Below are positions 48,801 to 60,800 of a stretch of DNA of 64,000 nucleotides, piece after piece. A program made the translations under genes and the position numbers. Below the pieces are notes generated by a model, which was not told where the DNA came from, did no database searches, and was given only the letters and a program-made list of their open reading frames with translations. The stretch covers positions 7,728,001 to 7,792,000 of the forward strand of contig NC_091864.1 in assembly GCF_019399895.1 (NCBI RefSeq), written 5' to 3'. How positions within the stretch are numbered: position 1 is the first letter of the stretch; the number at the start of each line of letters is the position of its first letter. This DNA is from Cardiocondyla obscurior (Eukaryota > Arthropoda > Insecta > Hymenoptera > Formicidae).

Positions 48801-51800
48801 CCAGTCTACGAATCCTTGTGCCTGTTCCGGCGACGGTAGAAAAACCGCGGGATCGTTAGATCCACAGAAATCTAATCGTCCAAATGGAACGCATTTAATC
48901 AAGCACGCTGAACTGTATTTCGAATTGCAGCGCGCAACAGAAAATCGACCTTCCCGAGTTCGGACGGTACGCGACCGGTATTCTGTTCCTCGACAAGAAG
49001 ACTCACAAGGAGGCTGAAGCCGCGTTCGAAAAGCTTGCTAAAGAATGCAGTCTAAATGTAAGATATCATCACCGATGATTGCGCTTGATCGCTCAAGTTA
49101 TTGCGATTTCCGCGCGTCGAGTTCGTTGTATTTTTTGCTGAATTGCGTAATTCGCAGGTGCTGTGTTGGCGTACCGTTCCTACCGACAGCACCCAGATTG
49201 GCCAAGTGGCGAAAAAGTGCGAGCCGTACATGCGTCAAGTGTTTGTTACCGGCGAGCAGGACGCGGAAACGCTCAAACGACAGGTGATTCGATTAATCTC
49301 TAAAGATAAATTAGGCTCGTCGGTTAGCTCTGGTCACCGTTCAGCTTCTCTAATTTTATATCGCAATTAGAATTTAAAAATAAAAAAATTCTTTTAGCCG
49401 ACCAAATTTGCTTAATGAACGCCGATTACTATCGTCGAAATTTTTCAACATTTTTACTGAAACGTATATTAGCTTATAATTCGTATTCTCAAATGCAGTC
49501 TCATATTGGAAGGCTTGGGAAATTAATTTAATTTTCCAAGTTGTGCGTGCTATATCGCGCTTTGAGTTAAACAACTTGGCATTAAACGGCTTCGCCAATT
49601 TATAAAATTAGAACTCGGATTCATCGCGGATAGCCGCAAATTTTCAAGGCCGTGGCCGTTCGCGGTCCCTTTTGTTTGATCGATCGCGTCGCGTAATTTA
49701 TATTATACCTCCCCCGCATCTACTTAAATTTCGATTGTACTCCGGTAGATTTTCGTCCTGAGAAAACGATCGTCGCACACGATTCCACGACCGGAATTGC
49801 GGTGCTACATCTGCTCACTGTCGTTGAAGACAATAGTCTACAAAGGTCAACTCACCGCCGACCAACTATGGCTGTATTTCACGGATCTGAAAGTGAGTTA
49901 TTTTTGCGCTGTTTTCCTTTCCCTCAGAAAAAAAAATCTCTTGCTTAAAAGTCTTACGTAAACCGTGCATTTATTATGCGCGCGAAACAGTAATGTAATA
50001 GACGTAATCTTTATGTCTTTTTTTTTTTTTTCCCGTGCTAGTCCCCGAAATTCGAGACCTACTTGGCCCTGGTACACACGCGGTTCTCTACAAATACTTT
50101 TCCGAGCTGGGAAAGAGCGCACCCTTTACGGTAAGATACTACAAAAGCCCTATTAGTATCGCAGATAATGTGATATATCGCAATCGGTCATTTCGGAAAG
50201 GTAAATAAATTTTTTTCAAGATTTAAAGCTTGAAATTGATAGCTTCAAGAGCGATAAGAAATCTGAAAAAAAAAAAAAATTGCAAATTCGCTTTCCGTCG
50301 TACAATCACATCGTTAAATTTTATTGCTTTATAAAACGTACATATTATTGCTAATATATCTTCTTCAATTTTAATCACCAAAAGAAAGAACCGATAAAAT
50401 AAACTTTAAAAAGTATAAAAAGGCAGATTGTTTGAGCTTTTTCTTTCCGACATTTTTTTACACGACTGTTGCGAAACTACAGTTTTTATTACTTCAAAAG
50501 TAACTAAATGATAATGATTCTATTTAAAACTCTTATCGAGTACAAGGTCATATTAATTATTAACCACTTTGTTGTAGCACCTTTATACTCGTTCCCCTTT
50601 TCTACGTTATATATATATATTTTTTTTTTTCCAGCGTGTGAAATCTATGAATCACGTTTATTTCATAAACAATACACCGCAAAATTAAATCCTGTCCTCT
50701 CAGGCTTCGAATAAGCTTTTCTCTTTTCCTTTCTTTTATTTTTTTTATTTTTTTATTAGCAAAAGAAATATAATTTGGTCGTGATTATCGCAAGGAATTT
50801 TTACCCACCCCAAATAATGAATATCGATATAACGTGCGCCGTTTGTTAATAGTTTGCTCGCTCATAATGGCGAAATAAATACTCTACGCGGCAACGTGAA
50901 CTTCATGAAGGCGCGAGAGGGTGTGATGAGCAGCCAGATATACGGCGATCAGTTGAAGCAGCTCTACCCCGTCGTGGAGCCGAATCTTTCGGACTCCGGA
51001 TCGGCAGACTGCGTACTCGAATTCCTAGTGATGGCAGGACAACGTTCGCTGCCCGAGGTAAAGAAACGTTTCAATAATAACTAGCTACGATCTTTCAACT
51101 CCGTAGATTCCTAATTACGAACATCTTTTCTCTAGCATCTTTCCTAGACATTTAATCTCTTTAAAAATCAAAAAGCCACTGTTTTGCCCTGATTAAACTA
51201 AATAATATTAATTTCTTTAAGTTGTCGCTACTCGCGTACCCGAATTTCTTAATTAATCAGCTCCTCGATTTTTAAAATAACCCCACGCGTTTAAAACACC
51301 GTTATTGACACCCCAGGCTGTCATGACGATGGTACCAGAGGCCTGGCAGAACGACTTGACAATGGCTACTGAAAAGCGGGACTTCTACCACTGGGCGGCC
51401 TGCGCCATGGAGCCGTGGGACGGTCCGGCTCTATTGACTTTCACCGACGGCCGCTACGTCGGCGCTATTTTGGACAGGTAGAAATTTTCTATCTCTCGTC
51501 AAGTATTGTTTATCACACGTTTCTACGTAGGCTCCACTTCCCTCTCGTTCGTGCCACCTGGTAACCCTCGCCCACATTTTGTGCCCGTAGACCCGCGAAC
51601 CTGCGACCATCTCGAATCGCGAAGCGATTCGCGGTTGCGTTGGTTCTTGGATCTTTGGCCCTACTGATTTTTCAACACTTTGAATCCGGTCGCGCCGACG
51701 ACGCGCGTGCCACATTTAAAAATAAATCGCCGGGCGTTGTTAATCGACTTTGGTAATATCGGCTGAACGAATAACGTAGAAAACTTTAAATGCGAATTTG

Positions 51801-54800
51801 GAAATCTTTAAAGGCCGTTAGATTGTTGAAGTGAAATAAATGTGGCGATCAATTATTCACGACTGCTGAGGATGTTCAGAAAAAAATGCGGAGGACGAAC
51901 GTATAATTAATTCGCTGTTGCGCAAGAACTCCCGAAAAACTATATTTGTGAGAATTCACGTAAACTCGCTGGAAGCTGTACAGGTAAGAGAGTGGATTCT
52001 TCGCATCGAAATGATATCGCGCAACAGCGAATTAATACCGTAATGAATCGTTAATAAAACTTAAAGCTTGAAGCGTTTATTAAATGTCGAATTTTCCTGA
52101 AGGAAATAATTAAATATTTCGCAATAATAAAATTGAAAGCCTCGACAGTTGAGAGTAAACCTTAATTAAGAAAAGTCACGCGATGTAATTAACTCTTTGC
52201 ATTATTTCTGCGAGAATAGCAGTCTTCTCTCGTTTACGAGTTCTATCTCGGAAAATGTAATTTTATTTCGCGTTTTTATTCGTAATTTAAATTGAGCGCT
52301 GTTAAAGCACCTTCCGCGTTCTCCACCTTGCAAAAGCTCGCGAGTAAATCTAGCGCAAAGAATTGAGCCGGAGCGGGATCCAAAGTGTTGAAAGGATTCT
52401 GTTGAAAGAGGAGCCGAACGAAAGGACTCTGCGGTATCGTTTGTTAGGGGAGCCGCGAGGAAAGAATGCTAGGCTACGTGGGCGTATATTACTACGCTTT
52501 ACAAGACGCATTCAGCAGGATTAACGGTGCTCACGAAATATATGAGAACGGTGCACACGTGTAGAGATATTCTCGGGTACAGGTAAACACGGATCTCTAA
52601 GGCGGAGGGAAGTCGTGCAGTCGAATGAAGGGCAGACGGAACCCTTCACCTCACGTCCTACGAATTTTTTTTTATTTTTTTATATTTACCGAGACTGTAA
52701 CTTACTATAAAAATATTTCTTAGGGGGGAAAAAAAATAGACGATCCCTTCGCGAAGATATTTTTACAAAATTTGTTTTAGGATAGTCGTCGAGTTCTTTT
52801 TATGTAAAAGTGGTGAGCTTACGTTTAATGAATGACGATCTCTAAGAGAAGATACGAGTACGCATGTTTTTCTTTCTTTCTTTTTTCTTATTTTTTAATT
52901 ATTTTAGAACCGAAAATAATTAAACGTTACCTTTTAATATTCTTTCTAAATTTCGGAATTGAACAAATATCTATTTTAATTACAAATTTTTTTTTAACAC
53001 TCTTCTATTGTTCTTAATTACAAGATGTGCTTGAATACGAGATTATATTACAACGGGCAATTATTCAGAATTAAAAGTAAATGTAAAAAGAGGACAAAGT
53101 GTTACCTAAAAATTTTACAAAAGTGACAAATCCGGAGAGACTTCGCGCGACTTCCCTTTGCCCTACCTTGTTCTGTACAGCCGAAGCAAGAGTCAATGTT
53201 AACGATTAACTAAGTGTCCATCGTTGTCCCAACGTGCTGCTAACGCAGGTAAATAGGGCCTAGGCCACGGGACTGAGAGAGCGAGAGAAAGAAAGATGAT
53301 ATAGAGAGAGAGAGAGTATAACGCGAGTAAGCCAGCAGGAAGGCAGGCAAGCGAACGAACGAACGAACAGCAATGTAGTTCACTCAGCTGATACCTAGCG
53401 CAAGACACAGAGGTGGTGTGAAATACAAAAGACCTTTTTGAATTTTTGTTTGGCAGAAACGGCCTGCGCCCGTCGCGCTTCTACGTCACTAAGGATAACA
53501 TGATGGTGATGGCGTCCGAAGTGGGCGTCTATGATACTCCGCCCAGCAATGTAGTCCTGAAGGTAAACGAAGGAAATATGCGCATCCCAAGCACCAGCCG
53601 GGTACCACGGGAGTGTCTCCCGCTCAGTCTCAGGCGGAGACCGCTAGCTCACAGTGATTTATGATTTACGCGACGAGTCTCAAACCTCGTATGCTCAATC
53701 TTTTTCTCCCTAGCCCCACATCTTCTATCATCTCCGCGCCTTCTCAACATTTCTCCCCCGATATACAGCAAATTTCAGCTAGTCGAAGAGCGACCCACGG
53801 GAGCCCCCCCCCTTCGCGTCTGTCCGGAGAAGTTGGACCCTGTTCCCACCTGGCCCGGGATATCACGGCGTGGATAACGACAACTGAGCTCGCATTACAA
53901 TTGTATAAAAGCAGTGCTTGCGCACGCTAGTCGCGCGACAAGCCGCCTTTGGATCTTTTAACGTCGCTTGGCGGCCTCGCTGGCCGAGGGTAACCCCCTC
54001 GTCGGGTTACTTTCGACGGGCACGAGTCCCTTTTGCGCGGAAGCACTTTCGGAAAGTGCCTTTTCCCGGTGAGGCAACCCTCGCGCCAGCGGGACTGCCA
54101 ACACGCAATATCTAGCTTCGATAACGCGTCCCATCATTTTCGACGGCTCGCATTCGTTTCGTCGACTGACTACTGTTGTGTCATAAAACGACCCGCTTTG
54201 CCGACTTCCCGCTGATCCCTCGTTAGGCGAGGAGGAAGAGAAGGTGGCAACACGAGCGAACTCTTTTTTTTTTTTTTATTAGAAAACCGAGCCCGAACCG
54301 TTCGCCGGCAGTAGAACTCGCAGGGTGGAAATTGGAGAAAGAGTCGTATACAGCTTGTTGATTCCGGCGCGGACAAATGATTTTTTGCAGATTTTATGGC
54401 TTTGATAATTGCATGCTTACGCAAATTTTTAGTTCCAGAGGTCTTTGGTTATACAAATCGTTGATCATGTACGTCCTTGGTTACATATGTTTGCGTCCTC
54501 GGCCAGGTTCTTTAATCTGTGGGCGTCTTCGTTCTGAGATGCAAGCACCATCATGCGATTTGTTTGCTACACAAATCACTTTTTTTCTCACCGTATCTCA
54601 TCTATGTCTAACAAGTTACATTACTCATTACATTTTGGCGTTCCCGCTGGAAGCAACAAGCGTATCCGGTTTACGTCGGGTCCTAGTAAATCTCATTTCA
54701 AACGATCGAGCCGGGCTAGTCGAAGAAGACGCTCGTGCGAAAATAAAACCCAGAGTTCTCTACCACGCGAACGAGAGCAATTTACATTTAAACGCTCGTC

Positions 54801-57800
54801 AGACGTTCTTGTGCGAATTCTAAACCTCAGATACTGCCGAAACAATGTAATGTACTGGCACTCTGCCTTTACATCGACCGTAAAATTTTTCCAAACCATC
54901 GCCGACCTCATCTGGGACTCGGTAATCCTCGAATGTATATTTCGCGTTTCTCTCTTTTTTTTTTAATATTTTTTTTTTATTTTTAATTTTTTTATTTTTT
55001 TTTCGACGACAAGGCTACAGAAATGTCGCATTCGAGGATTAGAGGTGAGAATCGGCGGCGACGTTCGGAAAGTCGGTAAGGGCAGACTGTCACCCAATCC
55101 GCAATACCTATTCGCCGTATACATGTGTAATAGCTAATCACATATATCGTATTTTATTTATTTTTTGATCATGTATCATGTATGATGTATAATTTGTCAT
55201 TTAGGGACTAGGTTTGTATAGAGCTGTAGGACCGTCATCCAGTGCTGTCATATGAATGTCGATCACCGACGTGTCGAACCCGTTCTATGGCGATTATTGG
55301 GGTACTCTTTTATTTGCAGAGTCGCTTGAAGCCTGGCCGGATGCTTCTCGTTGACACCGAAGAGAAGAGGATCATACAAGATGTCGAGCTGAAATTGCAG
55401 ATCGCTCGTAGCAGGCCTCACTCCAAGTGGCTTAAGGAACAGGTATCTAAGTGTGCTTCTCGCCGAACGGGACCGGTTCGCGACTGTCGCGTCGTCATGA
55501 TTAAACGCCGCCCTCCCCCCCTCCCCCTTCGGGCGATAAAGTTAAAATTCAGGCCCTATTTTAAGAATTTACTCGAGATAGAAAATTTTTATCCTTTCAC
55601 GAACTTTTCTATACGAATTTCTAATACTTTTGTATTTTTTTTTCTTTTTTTTTTTACACCGTGACGCTCTGTATAATTTTTATACGAGGTATGCTTGCAT
55701 GAAGAATTATTGCATATTACGCCTACAGACCGATTACTCAGTGAATTAATATTACCTAGTTCAGCTACTAACGCACTTTAAATTCATATGTTATTTCGTG
55801 TGTCGTATGTAATGTCGTATGTAAATTCGTATGCGAGTATGAATGTTACTGCTTTAATATGTATACATATATATATATTTTTTTTTTTCTTTTTTTTTTC
55901 TTTTTAAATACTTAATTCAAGATTTCCGTTAATTATAGAGAAAAATCGCAATAATGTATTTAGATTGAAATTTACATTGAAATCACAAGAAAACATTTCT
56001 AATGCAAAACTAACTTTTTTTTTATACTGCTGTACACGCTGTTATCGTCGCATACGCAGAGGGTGAGTCAGTCTAGTCATATCAGTTTGATATGTTGATT
56101 TCTTTCAATCGGATAAACAGGTGGAAGTTTAGTATGTACAGTAGATAGTAATGTATATAATAATTATAATTTACATTAATATTATAATTATTATATATCA
56201 ATAATATATGTATAATATATGTATATATTATAAATATATTACAAATAAAATAGCAATGTCCTCAAAAACTAATTCAAATAACGTTCTTCTTGCATGAAAA
56301 TTCGTGGCATCTACTTTTTTTTTTTTTTTTTTTTTTTAATCTCTCAGTCAACTAATTAATTAATCTACCTAATGGAACTATCGGCTCGACATGTACTTGT
56401 GCTCGATCGTAAGATCAGTTGTTGTAGCAGCAGTTCTATTATTTAACTCCGCCCTGCTTTTATCTTTAGCAACTAGTAATTAGTAACGCTATTCTGAACG
56501 CAGATCACTATGGACGAAATGCGCGCCGCGTATGTTCGCAACAGCAACGTGGGGGACGTGATCGAGAACGGCCTGTCTACCGAGACGGCTATCGTGAAGA
56601 AGAACGCGATTAACAGCGAGAGTGAGGTCTCGGCCGTGAACAGGGTCTGGAGCGGCGACAAACGGCTCTCCCTTTACGGTTACACTCTGGAAACTATTAA
56701 CTTGCTACTTTTGCCGATGGTGCAAACCAAGTATGTATTCTATTAATTTTTTTTTTTTTTTATTAACTTTTCACTTCCCTAATGTTCAACAATAACGAAT
56801 GTAATTTACTTTTAGGAAAGAAGCGTTAGGATCAATGGGCAACGACGCTCCTCTGGCGTGTCTATCCGAATTTCAGCCACTGTTGTACGATTATTTTAAG
56901 CAGTTATTCGCGCAGGTAAGCTAAAGTTTAACTGTCGTCGACTGAAACGCGAGAATACCGCGAAGAGAATAGAATCGTAGAAATTTATTGATTGCATTAT
57001 CATGTAGTTTATGATTTTTTTTTAGGTAACGAACCCACCGATTGACCCGTTTCGCGAGAAAATCGTCATGTCGATGCTTTGCCCGATCGGGCCCGAGAGC
57101 AATATCCTAGAGCCGAACGAGCTGCAGGTGCATCGTCTATTCCTGCCGCAGCCAATATTATCCCTAGGTGATCTCGAGGTTCTCAAGAACACGACCCACC
57201 GTAATTGGAGAACAAAGGTGATAGATATTACTTACCCCGTTGAGGATGGACCCGCCGGTTTAGTGAAGACCCTGGACCGAGTAAACAATGAGGCTAATGC
57301 GGCCGCCAAGGCTGGTTATCAGCTCCTCGTACTGTCCGATCGGCAAGGTGGTCCAACAAGGTTAGTTATCCTGTAAATTAAATTAAAACAACGTATTTAG
57401 AATTGAGAAGACTTGAAAAAAAATGGGAATTACCGATTTAAGACTATATTATTAATAAGTATAAATTAAAAATAATTAGAATTAAAATACATTAATATGA
57501 TTAATATATTGCCGAATAAATAATTAAATTAAATTAAAATTAAATTGAAAATATATATTACTAATTAAATAATTAAATGTCTGTTTAATTGGCTAGAGTG
57601 CCGGTAAGCAGCCTGTTAGCCCTGGGCGCAGTTCATCATAATCTGATCGAGGAGAGACAACGAATGAAGGTCGGCCTCATACTGGAGACCGCCGAAGCTA
57701 GAGAGGTTCATCACATTTGCGTGCTACTTGGCTACGGAGCAGACGCTATATGTCCTTACTTAGTGTTTGAGATGGCGAAGAATCTGAGAGCGGATCACGT

Positions 57801-60800
57801 TTTCGACGAAACCTTCACCGACGATATTATTTTCAAGGTAAACCTTGCGCAACGAAAGCTAGCGCTCGATCGAGAAGAACGTTCCGTTCGAATACGGTGA
57901 GCGAAAATAAAAATTGTTCAATTGTTTACACATATCCGCAGAATTACGCAGAAGCGATGGAACGAGGAATTGCAAAAGTGATGGCTAAGATGGGAATCTC
58001 GACTTTGCAGTCTTATAAAGGAGCGCAAATATTCGAAGCGGTCGGATTGGCCGACGAGGTCATCGACAAATGCTTCAAGGTAAAATGAATACCATAATTA
58101 TTTTTGTTACTTTTAAATTTAACTATTTAAATATCTGTAAAAGTAAATTTTTTAGAGTATTGTTCTGTAGTTTAGATGCAAATGATTAATAAATGGATCC
58201 AATTAATGATTTTCTAATGATTCGAACTTTTCGCAATGATGCATTCTAATAAAATTTTATCTATAGCATAACGTTAATATATTAATTTTTTTTTAATGAC
58301 GAATTTTGCGGACTTGAATTTTACAGGGTACTCATTCTCGTATTGGTGGAGTAACGTTTGATATTTTGGGCAAAGAGGCGTTTGAGCGGCATCAAATAAC
58401 ATACTGGGATAAACCAATGGACATGCTGGTGATTCGCAACCCGGGAATCTATCACTGGCGATCTGGTGGCGAGAAACATATCAACGATCCTGCTAGCATC
58501 GCCAGTTTACAAGTGAATAAAATTATCACCTTAATTATTATTATTTTGCAAATTTCGATCATCAAAGAAACATATTTTGTCGTCGAAGATTATTAAATGT
58601 TGCCGAAAATTACTAAATGTAAAAGTTTCCTTTAAAAAAGAAGCGCTACGATGCATAATTTTTTTTAAAACGTTTACTTACCAAAAAAATTATAATTAGG
58701 TTTTAATTTTATTCAATGTTTTCTTACGATCGTTTCTCTTTCGTCAGGAATACGTTGTCTCAAAAAACAATTCCGCATACGAGAATTATCGCAGAACCAC
58801 GATGGAAGTGGTGAAAGCCTGCACTTTGCGCGGTCAACTGGAATTGAAAAAATCACGAGACCCGATCCCCGTCGCAGACGTAGAGCCCGCGTCAGAAATA
58901 GTGAAACGCTTCGCGACTGGCGCGATGAGTTTCGGCAGCATTTCCTTAGAGGCTCACAGTACCCTAGCAATCGCCATGAACCGCATCGGCGGCAAGTCGA
59001 ATACCGGCGAAGGTGGTGAAAACGCGGACAGGTACAACGAAGCAGAAGCGATATTTATAAAAAAAAAAAAATTTAAGAACACGTCTTATATTAAAATTAT
59101 TCATTAATTAATTTAAATTGAAAATGACTGATCGAATCGTTATCGTTATCCAACAGATATCTGAATCAAGACCCGGAGTTCAGCAAGCGCTCGTCTATCA
59201 AGCAAGTTGCGAGCGGTCGCTTCGGCGTGACTGCCAGCTACCTGGCGAACGCGGACGATCTACAAATCAAGATGGCTCAAGGTGCGAAGCCCGGCGAAGG
59301 CGGCGAGCTTCCTGGTTACAAAGTCACCGCGGAGATCGCTGCGACCAGGCACTCCGTACCGGGAGTCGGTTTAATCTCGCCGCCGCCGCATCACGATATC
59401 TACTCGATCGAGGACCTAGCTGAATTGATTTACGACCTCAAGTGCGCTAATCCGAACGCCCGCATCTCCGTTAAACTCGTATCCGAGGTGGGAGTGGGCG
59501 TCGTCGCCGCCGGCGTCGCCAAGGGTAAGGCCGAACACGTGGTGATCTCTGGCCACGACGGCGGCACCGGCGCCAGCAGCTGGACCGGAATCAAATCCGC
59601 CGGTCTGCCCTGGGAGTTGGGCATCGCCGAGACGCACCAGGTGCTGACCCTGAACAACCTACGGTCGCGCATGATCGTCCAGGCGGACGGCCAGATGCGC
59701 ACGGGCTTCGACATCGTGGTGGCCGCGTTACTCGGCGCGGACGAATTCGGCTTCAGCACCGCCCCGCTGATCGCGATGGGTTGCACAATGATGAGGAAGT
59801 GCCACCTGAATACCTGCCCAGTGGGCATCGCTACGCAAGACCCGGTGCTGCGAAAGAAGTTCGAGGGCAAGCCAGAGCACGTGGTGAATTTCTTTTTTGC
59901 GCTTGCCGAAGAGGTGCGCTCGCATATGGCTTACCTAGGTATCCGCAAGTTTCAAGATTTAATCGGACGCACCGACCTCCTCAAAGTGCGAAGCGACATT
60001 TCCGTCGAGAAAGCCAAAACCTTGAACCTCGCCAATGTTCTGCGAAACGCCCTCGACTTGAGACCCGGCGTGAACATCAGAGGCGGCACCGTTAAGCAGG
60101 ATTTCCAATTAGAAAATCGACTCGATAATAAACTAATCAAACTAGCCGAGCCCGTTTTAAACGGAGCGCAAACGCGGGCAGATATCGAGATGATTATTAA
60201 CAACGAATGTAGAGCGTTCGGGTCGACGTTAAGTTATTACGTGGCTAAACGATTTGGAGAGGACGGGCTGCCCGAGCACAGCATCAATATCGCGATGAAA
60301 GGCTCGGCGGGACAAAGTTTCTGCGCTTTTATGACGAAAGGAATTCACGTTACTCTCGAGGGCGACGCTAACGACTACGTTGGCAAGGGTCTCTGCGGAG
60401 GTGAGATCGTTATATACCCGCCGAAGGATTCGGAATTCAACTCGGAGGCGAACGTGATCGTTGGGAACGTCTGCCTTTACGGGGCCACTTCCGGGAAAGC
60501 CTACTTCCGCGGCATTGCTGCCGAGAGGTTCAGCGTGCGCAACAGCGGGGCTATCGTTGTGGTGGAAGGTGTGGGTGATCACGGTTGCGAATATATGACC
60601 GGTGGCTGTGCCTTGATACTGGGTCTTACCGGCAGAAACTTCGCGGCCGGGATGTCCGGCGGAATCGCGTACGTCTTGGACGTCGACGGGTCTTTCAAGA
60701 GCAAATGTAACCCTGAAATGGTGGAGCTACTGCCGCTTACCAAGCCGGAAGAGATCGCCTACGTGAAGCAGCTGCTGGAAGAATTTATCGAAAAGACCGG

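Larger units (their letters stand above)
46672..48930 (+). other. Glutamate synthase intron 2 (2.26 kb), host of an antisense locus
   Basis: It separates NEIR (exon 2) from AQQKIDLPEFGRY (exon 3). Plus-strand sequence holds no further enzyme coding sequence, since the protein is continuous without it. Instead the minus strand has several GT-AG bounded segments (see 47134-48240), including a duplicated stretch. Confidence 0.8.

Noticed and set aside
51500..52410. Inverted similarity around CAAAGTGTTGAA (about 51690 and 52385) suggesting a larger element
   Set aside because: The match is about 20 bases with mismatches and the flanks do not align, so no element could be defined.
54377..54966. 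Two long plus-strand open frames inside glutamate synthase intron 9
   Set aside because: Basic, unstructured translation, no acceptor or donor support, and the enzyme sequence is continuous without them.
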